Shown here in pieces: positions 34,513 to 43,954 of a stretch of 64,000 nt of DNA. The notes under the pieces were generated by a model, which ran no database searches, was not told the DNA's origin, and was given only the letters and a program-made list of their open reading frames with translations. A program made the position numbers and the translations under genes. Each line of letters begins with the position of its first letter. Positions within the stretch are counted from its first letter, which is position 1. This stretch comes from Mycobacterium dioxanotrophicus (GTDB taxonomy: Bacteria; Actinomycetota; Actinomycetes; Mycobacteriales; Mycobacteriaceae), in assembly GCF_002157835.1 (NCBI RefSeq), contig NZ_CP020809.1, forward strand, positions 124,001 through 188,000. The letters run 5' to 3'.

Positions 34513-35873
34513 TTGCTGTCGCTGGAGGGTGATGTGGAAGCGCATGCGCTTCGGGAGCAGGGTTGGTCGATATCGGCGATCGCTCGCCATCTCGGGATCA
34601 ATCGCCGAACCGTTCGGGCCTATCTGGCTGGGGAACGAGTACCCGGGCAACGCCAACGCTCTGAACCGCTGGTGATCGATCCGTTCGTCGAGTACTGCCG
34701 GATCCGCCTGGCTGACGATCCGCACCTGTGGCCTCAACCCTGTTCGACGAACTCGTCGAGCTAGGTTTTACCGGCTCGTATCCGTCGCTGACCCTGGCAA
34801 TCCGAAACCTGGGCTGCGACCGCATTGCGAGCCGTGTCAGTCGGTCAAGGGCCGCGACGTCGCGGTCATCGATCATCCGCCCGGGGTCGAGACTCAGTGG
34901 GACTGGGTCGAGCTGCCCGATCCACCAGCATCGTGGGCGGCTGACCGGCATGCCCACCTGCTGGTCGGGCGTTGGCCCATTCGAGCCGCTGGCGCGGGCG
35001 CTGGCCCCGGCCGAGGACTTCGCGCACGTCGTGGAAGCGATCGAGGCGGTCAGCATCCGGTTGGGTGGGGTCACCCAGCGGTGGCGGTTCGACCGGATGG
35101 CCACGGTATGTCATCCCGAATCGGGCCGGATCACCGCGGCGTTCGCCGGGGTGGCCAAACACTACGCTGTCGCCGTCGATGTGTGCCCGCCACGACGGGG
35201 CAACCGCAAGGGTGTGGTGGAGAAGTCCAATCACGCTGCCGCCCAACGCTGGTGGCGCACCGTCACCGACGACACCACGATCGAGCAAGCCCAGGCGTCG
35301 CTGGACCGGCTGTGCGTGAAGCTCGACGGGCGCCGCCGGCGCCGCGACGGGCAGGCCACCACCGTCGGCGCCCTGGCCGATGCCGAACCACTACGGTCAC
35401 TGCCGACGGGTTCGTATCCGGCCGAGTTGACCGAACACCGCATCGTCACTCCACAAGCGTTGGTGTCCTGGCGGGGCAATCAGTACTCGGTGCCGCCGGG
35501 GCTGGCCGGGGCCACGGTGACCGTCACCCACCGCCTGGGCTCTGACACCGTGCAATTGACCACGGCATCGGGAGCCGTTGTTGCCGCGCACCGCCGCGCG
35601 GTCGACGGCAGCGGCGCGGTGGTGCGCGATGCCGGTCACGTCGTCGCGCTCGAACAGGCAGTGCTATCGGGGTTCTCGACGGCCAGGCCTTGCACTCATA
35701 AGACCCGGCGACCGCCCTCGGTGGCCGCCGTTGCCGAGGCCGCGCGGCTGCGTGGTGCCCCGGCGAACGATCCCGCCCAGAAGGTAGTGATCGATCTGGC
35801 CGTCTATGCGGCGACCGCAGCACGGCTATCCGTTGTTCCCCAACACCATCCAACCGAACAGAACCAGGAGTAA
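34513..35873 (+). pseudogene. istA: IS21 transposase IstA, frameshifted
   Basis: The HTH part (EAHALREQGWSISAIARHLG, INRRTVRAYLAG) is followed by a frame change near 34,735 (STLFDELVELGFTGSYPSLT). A short stretch near 34,850-34,970 in another frame (VIDHPPGVETQWDWVELPDP) holds the first catalytic Asp. The last frame, from about 34,975, has FAHVVEAIEAVSIRLGGVTQ, GNRKGVVEKSNHAAAQRWW (Glu) and LVSWRGNQYSVPPGL. At least three indels make it inactive. Confidence 0.82.
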
Positions 35874-35878
35874 CCCCC

Positions 35879-36685
35879 TTGAGCAAAACCGTCCCACAGA
35901 TGAGCGAAGCCCGCCGATACCAACAACTCCGGGCACATCTGTCCTATCTGAAACTCGGCGACGCAGCCGAAGCGCTACCCGCATCCTCGATGCCGCCGCG
36001 CCGAAAACCTGTCCCTGACCGCCGCTTTGGAGCGGCTGTTGGAGATCGAGGTCAACGCCACCGAAGCCCGCCGGCTGACCTCACGGTTGCGGTTCGCCTG
36101 TCTGCCCGAACCCTGGACCATGGCCGATTTCGATTTCGCCGCCCAGCCCGGGGTCGACGCCAAACTGATCAACGACCTGGCCAGTCTGCGCTTCCTCGAC
36201 GACGCGGCCAACGTGCTGTTCGTCGGCCCACCCGGGGTCGGCAAGACCATGCTGGCCGTCGCGTTGGCCCGCGGCGCGGTCGAGGCCGGCCACCGGGTGT
36301 ATTTCACCACCGCCGCCGACCTGGCGGCCCGCTGCCACAAAGCCGCCCTGGAAGGCCGCTGGCACACCTGCATGCGGTTCTTCGCCGGACCGAAACTGTT
36401 GGTGATTGACGAACTTGGCTACCTTCCGCTGCCCGGCGATGGGCATCCGCGTTGTTCCAGGTGATCAACCAACGGTATCTGAAGTCGAGTACGATTCTGA
36501 CAACCAATGTTGGGATCGCTGACTGGGCAACCGCTTTCGGAGACGCCACCGTCGCAGCCGCCATGTTGGACAGGCTACTGCACCGCGCCACCGTGGTCGG
36601 TATCGACGGACCCAGCTACCGGCTGCGCAACCACCAAGCCACCGCCGAAACGATGCGTAAGGCGGTCGCCGCCCATGTCAGCTGA
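35879..36685 (+). pseudogene. istB: IS21 helper ATPase IstB, two compensating shifts
   Basis: The start reads MSEARRYQQLRAHLSYLKLG. The middle is in another frame from about 35,990 (LTAALERLLEIEVNATEARR, Walker A VGPPGVGKTMLAVAL, Walker B LLVIDELGYLPLPG). The end is back in the first frame from about 36,450 (FQVINQRYLKSSTILTTNVG, LLHRATVVGIDGPSYRLR). IstB assembles on target DNA with IstA. The total length is 3n, so the two shifts cancel, but the ATPase core is out of frame. Confidence 0.82.
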
Positions 36686-36974
36686 GACCCGTTCCTGCCA
36701 AGCCTGCTGGACCGAATTCACCGCCACCACACCGACCAAGATCTACTGCTCAGACCGCTGCCGCAAACACGCCTGGGAGCAACGCAAACACAGCGACACC
36801 GCCGCCACCGTCACCGAGGCCCGGCCACCCGCCCCACAGCCGGCCGCCACCCGTTCCTGCCCGCATTGCGGCGAACCCATCACCATCGTCGCTTTGCTGA
36901 CCACTCCAGAAGCTGCCCGCCCCAGCACCCCCGGCGACGGCACAATCGTTCCCCTGCAACGACGAACCTGCTAA
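36675..36974 (+). CDS. zinc-ribbon accessory protein of the IS21 element
   Basis: A 99-residue protein whose ATG overlaps the istB stop. Two treble-clef/ribbon motifs are visible: CQACWTEFTATTPTKIYCSD, RCRKHAW (C-x2-C...C-x3-C) and CPHCGEPITIV, with a Pro/Ala linker. A third gene is not part of the canonical IS21 pair. It may be a passenger or a target-choice accessory, which is inference. The reading frame is intact. Confidence 0.6.
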   Translation: MSAETRSCQACWTEFTATTPTKIYCSDRCRKHAWEQRKHSDTAATVTEARPPAPQPAATRSCPHCGEPITIVALLTTPEAARPSTPGDGTIVPLQRRTC

Positions 36975-37042
36975 CCTTAGCCACTCAAGCCAACTGGGCA
37001 ATTTCGCTTAGCATCTCTGGGCAGTCTTCTTTAGCGCCATCA

Positions 37043-37396
37043 GCCGCGCACAGTCTTCCGATCGAACGCTTCCCCGATGCTGAACATCTCTACTCGGCAA
37101 CAGGTTTGGCGCCGGCTCTTTATCAGTCAGCGACCCTGAACCGTCGAGGGCGGATCTCTCGACAGGGTCTGGCTGAGCACCGCGATGCACTGATGGGGAT
37201 CGCCTGGGGGTTGGCGCAAAACTCACCGTCGTTCGCTGAACGCGACGCCCAACTGCGAGCCCGTGGCATGGCACCGATCCAGGCCCGTGTCGCGCTGGCC
37301 CGCCACGCATGCCGGCTGGCATACCGACTGCTCCGAACCCAACAACCCTTCGATGAACAGCGCTATCGTCAAGGAAGGCTCAGCGGCGAACGGTGA
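37043..37396 (+). pseudogene. IS110-family transposase, 3' part
   Basis: Continuation after the IS21 insertion: HSLPIERFPDAEHLYSATGL, APALYQSATLNRRGRISRQG, LMGIAWGLAQNSPSFAERDA and a helical end. This is the transposase_20 domain, which carries the catalytic serine region of IS110 enzymes. The frame ends at about 37,396. The 230 bp to 37,627 hold no supported gene. Confidence 0.82.
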
Positions 37397-37627
37397 CGGC
37401 CACGGTAGCTATGCCGCACGACGGCGCAACCTAGCTTGCCGCCCGCTCGCCCTGGGCCGCCAACCACGGCGCACACGAAAGCCTGCCGCTCACGGCGACT
37501 AATCAGCCTGCCGGAACACGACGGCCCACCGACCAACAACGACGCTCTGTTCATCGCGCCAAAAGCCGAGTACCCCGCCCGGCCGATCAACCACGCCCCA
37601 CCTCAACCTTGACTGCCAGCGCGAAAG

Positions 37628-38917
37628 CTAGAACCCGGCCAGAACGGTTTCGCTCACGGACGCCAGCAAGTGTAGTGAACCGGTGACGACGACTAGCCCA
37701 TGCCGAGCCGCTCGCATCGCGTACTTCGTGGCGGCGTGCACATCCTCGATGGAGACGATCTGCAGGTTCATGTCACGCGCAGGCTGTGTCCAGGCGTTCG
37801 CCTCGACTGCCCGTCGCGAGCGGAGTTGAGTGGCGACGATCAGATCGAAATTCGGCGCGTCGATGTTCGACAGGAATGATCGGGGATCTCTGGAGCCGGA
37901 CATAGCGCAGAGCAGTATTCGCGGGTTCGCATGCAGGAACTGTTCGTTTACCATGCGGCCCAGCGCGGTGGCTGCCGCCGGATTGTGAGCACCATCGAGC
38001 AGAACCTGCGGATCGGATTCCCGGATGATCTCTGCGCGTCCGGCAAGCACTGTGGACCACAGAGCCTTTCGAGTCATCTCGATGTCGAGCGACCTGCCCA
38101 GATGGGCCTCGGTGGCCATGACCGCCAGCGCCGCATTCGTGCACTGATGCTCGCCCTTGAGCTGCACCACGAGCGACTCGTAACTACAGCTGGGGGTCAC
38201 GATTCTCACAGAAAAGCCCGCCGCGGTCCGAGCCCGAGCCATCGTGAACTCGCGGCCGTACCGGTACATCCGTTTCGGACCACGATCAGCGAACACCGTT
38301 TCGAGTCCGTCCGTCATCTCGCCCGCCACGAGTGTGGACTCCGGGCCGACGATGCCCGCCTTCTCGCGTGCGATGTGCATCCTGGTCGGTCCGGCATAGT
38401 CGAGGTGGTCCAGTTCGACGTTCGTGACCACAGCCACCTCACTGCGCACCACATTCGTTGCGTCCCAACGACCCAACATGCCAACCTCGATCACAGCGAC
38501 ATCCACCTTGGCCTGCGCGAAAACCAGCAGCCCAGTCGCGGTCACCGCTTCGAACCAGGTGGGCACCACTCCCGCACGCAGAGCTGCCTGCGCGACGCGG
38601 GAAAGTGCACCGTCGAAGACTTTGTTCGTTACCGGAGCCCCATCGATTCGCACCCGTTCGGTGATACAGGACAGGTGCGGGCTGGTGAACGTCCCCACCT
38701 CCAGACCGTGGACGCCCAGCAATTGGGTTACTAACGCCGCGACAGACCCTTTGCCATTGGTGCCGGTGATGTGGACGGCCGGGTAACGCTCGTTGGGACG
38801 GCCCAATGCGTCGACGAGTTTCTCCATCCGATCCAGGCCGGGAGCTGAAATGGTGCCCGTGGTCTCATGACCCGGCAGGTTCGCCAGGTAGTCACGAGGC
38901 GATGCGAGGACCGTCAC
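37628..38917 (-). CDS. folC: FolC-type folylpolyglutamate/dihydrofolate synthase
   Basis: A 429-residue Mur-ligase-fold enzyme. The P-loop is AVHITGTNGKGSVAALVTQL; TFTSPHLSCITERVRIDG, EVGMLGRWDATNV and TNVELDHLDYAG are FolC signatures, and VLLDGAHNPAAATALG is the C-terminal domain. It joins glutamate to dihydropteroate or tetrahydrofolates. GTG 38,917 overlaps the pabB stop (GTGA), showing translational coupling. It is the last gene of the nine-gene operon. A chromosomal copy is presumably elsewhere, making this an extra one. Confidence 0.93.
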   Translation of the reverse strand: MTVLASPRDYLANLPGHETTGTISAPGLDRMEKLVDALGRPNERYPAVHITGTNGKGSVAALVTQLLGVHGLEVGTFTSPHLSCITERVRIDGAPVTNKVFDGALSRVAQAALRAGVVPTWFEAVTATGLLVFAQAKVDVAVIEVGMLGRWDATNVVRSEVAVVTNVELDHLDYAGPTRMHIAREKAGIVGPESTLVAGEMTDGLETVFADRGPKRMYRYGREFTMARARTAAGFSVRIVTPSCSYESLVVQLKGEHQCTNAALAVMATEAHLGRSLDIEMTRKALWSTVLAGRAEIIRESDPQVLLDGAHNPAAATALGRMVNEQFLHANPRILLCAMSGSRDPRSFLSNIDAPNFDLIVATQLRSRRAVEANAWTQPARDMNLQIVSIEDVHAATKYAMRAARHGLVVVTGSLHLLASVSETVLAGF

Positions 38918-40173
38918 GATGCTGCCTGGGTGCGGCCCCCGGTGGTTGTCCGATCGACGATCGAACTTGCCTTGACCATGCACTCGTCCCACTCTCCGGC
39001 AGGCCGGGAGTCAGAAGTGATACCCCCACCGACGCCGAGTGAGCACGCACCCGCTCCGCTGATCTCGACGGTTCTGATGGCCACGTTGAGGTCGAGACCG
39101 GCGATCGGAGAGCATATTCCTACTGCGCCGCAATAGATTCCGCGCTTGTGGGGCTCCCAGGCCGCGGTGAGTTGTTGCGCCCTGCGCTTCGGTGTACCGG
39201 TGACCGATGCCGGCGGGAATGCTGCAGCAATCAGGGCGGCATTGGTTACCGCAGGGTCGATCGACGCCCTGACTGTCGACACCAGATGCCACACCGCGGG
39301 TGCCTCAACCACACGCAGCAGTTCCGAAACACGGACCGTGCCGGTGTCGGCGACCTTGCCGAGGTCATTGCGAACCAGGTCCACGATCATTACGTTCTCC
39401 GCGACATCTTTGTCCGACCGCAGCAGGAGCTCTGGATCGAGGTGACGCGGAATCGTGCCCTTGATCGGACGGGACTCGACGGTGCATCCCTCTCGCCGTA
39501 GGAACAATTCCGGCGAGAAGGACGCAATGGCACCCCAGCCACCACTGAGATAGGCCGCCTTCGCCGGCTGGGTCGCAGCGGCGACATCGCTGAACAGATC
39601 GACCGGGTGTCCCGACAGCCGACCGAGGAAGTGCGTGACCACGCAGGCTTGGTAGATTTCCCCCGCCGTGATCGCCTCTAGGCAGGCGTTCACGCTTCGC
39701 TGATGGTGGTCCCGGTCCGGGGCTGTCCACCGCACTTCCCAGGGTGTGACCGCGGTCGAGGTCATCGCCTGTCCGAGTTGGCTCGAGATGTGTTTGGGCA
39801 CCTCGCTAAGGCGCAGACTCTCATACCACCACCCGTACTCGTCGAGCACGATCACCTCGTCGGTCCATCCTTGGTATGCGACGGGTTGCGCGTCAACGGA
39901 TCTCGGGTATCGGAGGCATCCGAACCAACCTCCACCCACCCGCATCCCGCTTGTGGCCCGCGGATCTGCATCCCAGAGGCGGAGATTCATGAACTCCTGA
40001 GGTGAAGAATCGGTGATGTCGACCGACGGGGCGATGACCACATCGAGGCCGAGCCAGTCGCCCATGACGGCGGCAGGTGGTGGTTGACCGTGCATGTCGG
40101 CGCGGCGGTGCAACGCCACCAGGAGACGCTGGGGATCCAAACTTTCACGGGCGCACAGGAAATGCCTGAACAC
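38914..40173 (-). CDS. pabB: PabB-type aminodeoxychorismate synthase component I
   Basis: A chorismate-utilising enzyme of about 419 residues. SRPIKGTIPRHL carries the PIKGT lysine that separates ADC synthase from anthranilate synthase (PIAGT). ENVMIVDLVRNDLGKVADTG, PPASVTGTPKRRAQQL and YCGAVGICSP complete the active site. With PabA-type amidotransferase and PabC it makes p-aminobenzoate. GTG 40,173, one base past the folP stop with GAAGAGGA upstream, is preferred. An in-frame ATG at 40,242 would overlap folP by 68 bp. It is the middle gene of the folate branch. Confidence 0.9.
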   Translation of the reverse strand: MFRHFLCARESLDPQRLLVALHRRADMHGQPPPAAVMGDWLGLDVVIAPSVDITDSSPQEFMNLRLWDADPRATSGMRVGGGWFGCLRYPRSVDAQPVAYQGWTDEVIVLDEYGWWYESLRLSEVPKHISSQLGQAMTSTAVTPWEVRWTAPDRDHHQRSVNACLEAITAGEIYQACVVTHFLGRLSGHPVDLFSDVAAATQPAKAAYLSGGWGAIASFSPELFLRREGCTVESRPIKGTIPRHLDPELLLRSDKDVAENVMIVDLVRNDLGKVADTGTVRVSELLRVVEAPAVWHLVSTVRASIDPAVTNAALIAAAFPPASVTGTPKRRAQQLTAAWEPHKRGIYCGAVGICSPIAGLDLNVAIRTVEISGAGACSLGVGGGITSDSRPAGEWDECMVKASSIVDRTTTGGRTQAAS

Positions 40174-40174
40174 C

Positions 40175-41011
40175 TCAACGGTCCTCTTCGGAAACCACAC
40201 CACTCCACCGCTGCGCCACCAGAGCGGCCTGGCGTAATGCAACGATGTTGTGCGCCCGTAGCACGTCGACTGAACCCGCGTTCATGAGCTGTGCATGCAG
40301 GCTGCTGGTCGCAAAGTCGCGTTCGTTGGGCACGTCCGGCGTCCGGTCAGCCAGGAGGCGCTTGCGACTGACACCGACGACGATTGGTAAGCGGCACCGG
40401 TCTGCCAACCGGGAGAGGTTTCGCAGAATCGACCAGTTGTCGACCATCTCCTTGCCGAAACCTATTCCCGGGTCCACCAGCAGTTGGGACGGTTCCAGTC
40501 CGGCATCCACGGCAGACGTTACGAGGCGCTCGAGTTCGACGAAGACCCGCTCGGCGCAGTCCGCGCCTGGCCGCGTGTCCCGGTAGCGCTCGGGAATGTG
40601 CTTCGGCCAGTGCCCGATGATGAAACGGGCAGGCGCACCCTTGACGACGCTCAGGACATCGGGATCTGCGCAACCCCCGGTGACGTCGTTGACAATGGTC
40701 GCACCTGCATCGATCGCCCGTTCTGCCACCACTGACTTGCTGGTGTCGATCGAAATCGGTAGACGATGCCGAGCAGCAATCGTTCGAACCGCCGGAATCA
40801 CGCGACCCAGCTCCGTCGCCTCGTCGACCGGCATTGCTCCCGGTCGGGTGGACTCCCCACCGATGTCCAGCCAACCCGCACCGCTGTCTACCAAGTCATC
40901 CGCGAGGCGGATTGCTGCGGAGCGTGCGTGGTACTGCCCACCGTCGCTGAACGAGTCGGGAGTTACATTGATGATGCCCATGAACACCGGGGCATGTGTA
41001 CCCATCTCCAC
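40175..41011 (-). CDS. folP: FolP-type dihydropteroate synthase
   Basis: A 278-residue TIM-barrel enzyme. NVTPDSFSDGG, DIGGESTRPGA, ISIDTSKSVVAERAI, VNDVTGG, DPGIGFGKEMVDNW and VVGVSRKRLL are all family motifs, so the active site looks complete. It condenses p-aminobenzoate with dihydropterin pyrophosphate. An additional, mobile folP could also alter sulfonamide sensitivity. I cannot see a Sul-type insertion with certainty. It is 13 bp downstream of the DUF202 gene. Confidence 0.93.
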   Translation of the reverse strand: MEMGTHAPVFMGIINVTPDSFSDGGQYHARSAAIRLADDLVDSGAGWLDIGGESTRPGAMPVDEATELGRVIPAVRTIAARHRLPISIDTSKSVVAERAIDAGATIVNDVTGGCADPDVLSVVKGAPARFIIGHWPKHIPERYRDTRPGADCAERVFVELERLVTSAVDAGLEPSQLLVDPGIGFGKEMVDNWSILRNLSRLADRCRLPIVVGVSRKRLLADRTPDVPNERDFATSSLHAQLMNAGSVDVLRAHNIVALRQAALVAQRWSGVVSEEDR

Positions 41012-41024
41012 CTCCTGATCATGC

Positions 41025-41357
41025 CTACCGGATCACGCGCAGGGCCGAGTCGACGAGCAAAACCCCCGCGCACAGACACACCACGCCCGACATTGCCGCT
41101 AGCGGGAGGTTTCTCCCAATCTCCACGACACCGGCGGTGAGATGCGCACCACGTAGCGCCGCCGCCGTGAGAAGCAGCGTCACCGTGCCTGCGACCACCA
41201 CGATGGACAGCCATTCCGTGGGGGCCGATTGGTCCACCAGGGAAAAGACCGCGGCGAATCCGACCGCCGCTGTGGTGAGAGCCGTTCTGCGCCACGACAA
41301 TACCGTGCGATAGCCCGCTCTGCCGCGGTCGGTCCGCATCTCGTCGCGATCAGACAT
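41025..41357 (-). CDS. DUF202-like small membrane protein
   Basis: A 110-residue protein with three hydrophobic helices (TALTTAAVGFAAVFSL, WLSIVVVAGTVTLLLTAAAL, LAAMSGVVCLCAGVLLVDSA) and a basic N-terminus (GRAGYRTVLSWRRT). It starts 8 bp before the end of the next DUF202 gene, so the two are coupled. It may form a complex with that protein. No function is established. Confidence 0.75.
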   Translation of the reverse strand: MSDRDEMRTDRGRAGYRTVLSWRRTALTTAAVGFAAVFSLVDQSAPTEWLSIVVVAGTVTLLLTAAALRGAHLTAGVVEIGRNLPLAAMSGVVCLCAGVLLVDSALRVIR

Positions 41358-41712
41358 GTGTCACCGAAGTGAAGATCATGACGGCCAGGCCCGCCAGCCC
41401 GAGACCGGTGATGACCACGGCGACCGTCAGAACCATGCTCGTCTTCGGCAACTCCCCGTTGCGTTCGATGGCCTCGTTGTTCAGTCTCCACCGGCGCAGC
41501 GAGCTGCATGAGATACCGATCGCCAGAAGGAACAACGGGATGCCGACCGCGGGTCCCAAATTCGCACCCATGGTCTCCGGCATCAGATGAACCACTGCCA
41601 CTCCGCCGGCGAGAAACGCCATGGCGGTCCTGATCCACGCCAGGTAAGTGCGCTCATTGGCCAGGGTGAATCTATAGTCGACGGCCGGGGAATCAATGTG
41701 AGTGTTTGCCAT
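41350..41712 (-). CDS. YidH/DUF202-family membrane protein
   Basis: A 120-residue protein. DYRFTLANERTYLAWIRTAM is the family signature (NERTxLAWxRTxL). Two further helices follow (VGIPLFLLAIGISCSSL, MVLTVAVVITGLGLAGLAVM). It lies between panB-like and folP in the operon, an unusual setting that may link it to transport in the same pathway. Confidence 0.85.
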   Translation of the reverse strand: MANTHIDSPAVDYRFTLANERTYLAWIRTAMAFLAGGVAVVHLMPETMGANLGPAVGIPLFLLAIGISCSSLRRWRLNNEAIERNGELPKTSMVLTVAVVITGLGLAGLAVMIFTSVTHV

Positions 41713-41724
41713 AGGAACCCGGCT

Positions 41725-42627
41725 CTACTGCGCGGCTGCCGTAGTCCGACCGTCCACGTGGGACGACACCGCGGAACGAAACTTCGAATTGACCTCGTGT
41801 GACATCTGCACCACGTGGCGTTCCTGGGGGTACTCCCCACTCCGTACGTCATCGACGAACTCGGCCATTGCAGTCTCCATCGACGTGATCAGATCGGAGT
41901 ACAGCTTGACATGGCGCGGTACATGTTCCTCGTAAAGGCCTAGAATGTCGTCGACGACGATAGCTGATCCGTCGGATCCCCGGCCTGCTCCGATCGAAAT
42001 CACTGGTACCGGCAAGATTTCAGCCAGGTGCTGGGTGAGCTCTTCGGTGGTGATTTCACAAAGGACGGAGAAGCACCCCGCGTCCACCATCGCCCATGCG
42101 TCGTCGATGATTTCTTTCGCCCTGTCGACAGTCTTGCCCTGTGCCCGCAGCCCACCTATCTGGGGGATGCGCATGCTGGTCAGGCCGATGTGGGCCTGCA
42201 CCGGAATTCCGGCCTTGACGATTGCCGCGATCGCGGGCGCGTGATGGACATTGCCTTCGCACTCGAGAGCCTCGACACCGGTGTTCTGGATCAGCCAACC
42301 GGCGTTCTCCACTGCCTTCTCGATCGAGGAGTGGTACGACCAGTAGGGCATGGTGACCATCGTCAGTGCCGTTGTGGTACCCCGCGCAACCGCCTCGCCG
42401 AAGAGCTTCATCTCAGCGAGATCCAAAGTGAGGCCGTTGGGGCGCCCGAGTTCGGTCATGGCTACCGCGTCGGTGGCCACCACGATGTCGGCACCAACCC
42501 GATCGGCGACGCGCGCCTGGCGGTAGTTCGACACTGCAAACTGGATGATCTGTTCCCGCGCGGCCTTCTTGCCGGCGATTGCGGGGAGCGTGACCTTGCG
42601 GCCTGAGCCATTTAATGTTGGGGCCAT
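41725..42627 (-). CDS. PanB-like hydroxymethyltransferase, copy 1
   Basis: A 300-residue barrel protein of the ketopantoate hydroxymethyltransferase/PEP-mutase superfamily. ADIVVATDAVAMTELG aligns with the PanB metal site, ALECEGNVHHAPAIAAIVKA contains the K/E-E-G position, and IPVQAHIGLTSMRIPQIGG is the PanB HIGLTPQ region. PVISIGAGRGSDGSAIVVDD closes the barrel. PanB uses 5,10-methylene-THF to add a hydroxymethyl group. Divergence at key positions (TSMRIPQ, no clear PanB lysine) suggests a different substrate or direction. ATG 42,627 lies 2 bp after the transporter stop. Confidence 0.85.
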   Translation of the reverse strand: MAPTLNGSGRKVTLPAIAGKKAAREQIIQFAVSNYRQARVADRVGADIVVATDAVAMTELGRPNGLTLDLAEMKLFGEAVARGTTTALTMVTMPYWSYHSSIEKAVENAGWLIQNTGVEALECEGNVHHAPAIAAIVKAGIPVQAHIGLTSMRIPQIGGLRAQGKTVDRAKEIIDDAWAMVDAGCFSVLCEITTEELTQHLAEILPVPVISIGAGRGSDGSAIVVDDILGLYEEHVPRHVKLYSDLITSMETAMAEFVDDVRSGEYPQERHVVQMSHEVNSKFRSAVSSHVDGRTTAAAQ

Positions 42628-42628
42628 T

Positions 42629-43954
42629 TCAACTCCTCGAAGACGTCTTGTGCCGGTCTTTCCCCAGCGTGACAAGGGCAATGAGGGCCACTGCGGCGCC
42701 CACCGTCCCGATGGCTGCGACCGGCCACGGTCCGCCGGACCAACTCACCAGCGCCGTGGCGGCCGGTGGGACGATGCCGCCCACGACCGTGGCAGCCTGA
42801 CCGCTGACGCTGATGGCGCTGTAGCGGATATTCGCGGGAAACTGCTGGGTGAAATAGGCGGGGGTGACACCCCAGCACACCCACATGGGTATGCCGAACA
42901 AACACATGCCGACGATCAGCCACCCGAGTGAACCGCCGCCTACGATCCAGAAAGTCGGGAAGGCTGCCAGCAGGATCGCGACACTTCCGAACATGTAGAT
43001 CCGCCGATTGCCGAATCTGTCGGCGAGGGCGCCGCCAAGCAGAGTGGCCGCGGTGAAGAACACGGCGTGGGTCAACACAACGGCGGACAGCACGGCGTTC
43101 CGGTTGATCTCCAGAACACTTGTCCCGTAAGAGGTCATAAAGACACCGTTGATGAAGAACGGCACGGTGATGGCGCCCATGTAGAGCGAGAAGCACAGCA
43201 CGACGCCCTTGAAGTGACGCTTCAGCGTCTCGACAATCGGCATCGCTACTCGGTCCTCGCTGGCCTTCACCTGCTCGAATTCGGGCGACTCGGCGACCTT
43301 CAGGCGAATGTAGAGCGCAACCACGAGCAGTAGTCCACTGGCCAGGAACGGAATTCGCCAGCCCCACGACTGGAAGGCCTCGTTGGACAGGCTCAACGAG
43401 CAGATAAGTAGGGCGCCGGTCGCCAATGCCTGGCCCAGTGGTGCACCCAACTGCACTACACTGCCCCAGAATCCGCGACGCCGCTGGTCGGCGTGTTCGA
43501 CCACCATCAAGACTGCGCCACCCCATTCGCCGCCGAGCGCAAGGCCTTGTAGGAATCGCAGTACCACTAGGCAAATCGGGGCCCAGATCCCTACTTGGTC
43601 GTAGGTCGGAAGCACACCGAAGAGCATCGTTGCGGTGCCCATCACGACGATGGTCAGAATGAGCATCGCCTTGCGTCCGATGCGGTCGCCAAAGTGTCCG
43701 CAAAGGACCCCGCCGAGCGGCCGGGCGATGAACCCGACCGTGAACGTACTGAGCGCCATGAGGGTACCGGCCACAGGCGACAACGACGGGAAGAACACCT
43801 TGTTGAAAACCAGTGCGGCGGCAAAGCCGTAAAGGTAGAAGTCATACCACTCGAGCACACAACCCAGAAGGCTCGAAGAGGCCACTCTACGCATGCCGGT
43901 CGACCCGTCTTGCTGGGCATTGCCCAGCTGAGGACTTTCGCTACGAGTTGCCAT
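42629..43954 (-). CDS. MHS-family (MFS) metabolite:proton symporter
   Basis: A 441-residue, 12-helix transporter. LGCVLEWYDFYLYGFAAALV is the MHS signature in helix 1. FTVGFIARPLGGVLCGHFGD, RIGRKAMLILTIVVMG and RFLQGLALGGEWGGAVLMVV are standard MFS/MHS motifs. The family imports organic acids and betaines. ATG 43,954 overlaps the MTHFR-like gene by 14 bp. It probably supplies the substrate for the operon. Confidence 0.9.
   Translation of the reverse strand: MATRSESPQLGNAQQDGSTGMRRVASSSLLGCVLEWYDFYLYGFAAALVFNKVFFPSLSPVAGTLMALSTFTVGFIARPLGGVLCGHFGDRIGRKAMLILTIVVMGTATMLFGVLPTYDQVGIWAPICLVVLRFLQGLALGGEWGGAVLMVVEHADQRRRGFWGSVVQLGAPLGQALATGALLICSLSLSNEAFQSWGWRIPFLASGLLLVVALYIRLKVAESPEFEQVKASEDRVAMPIVETLKRHFKGVVLCFSLYMGAITVPFFINGVFMTSYGTSVLEINRNAVLSAVVLTHAVFFTAATLLGGALADRFGNRRIYMFGSVAILLAAFPTFWIVGGGSLGWLIVGMCLFGIPMWVCWGVTPAYFTQQFPANIRYSAISVSGQAATVVGGIVPPAATALVSWSGGPWPVAAIGTVGAAVALIALVTLGKDRHKTSSRS

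Larger units (their letters stand above)
34366..37042 (+). mobile_element. IS21-family element nested in IS110
   Basis: A 2,677-bp element with perfect 12-bp ends TGATGGCGCTAA/TTAGCGCCATCA, further inside repeats of GCTAAxTGAAAxTGCCCAGT type, and a 4-bp duplication GCCG (34,362-34,365 and 37,043-37,046). Removing it restores the IS110 transposase frame as AFAAHSLPIERF. It carries istA, istB and a zinc-ribbon gene; istA and istB are frameshifted. Confidence 0.9.
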
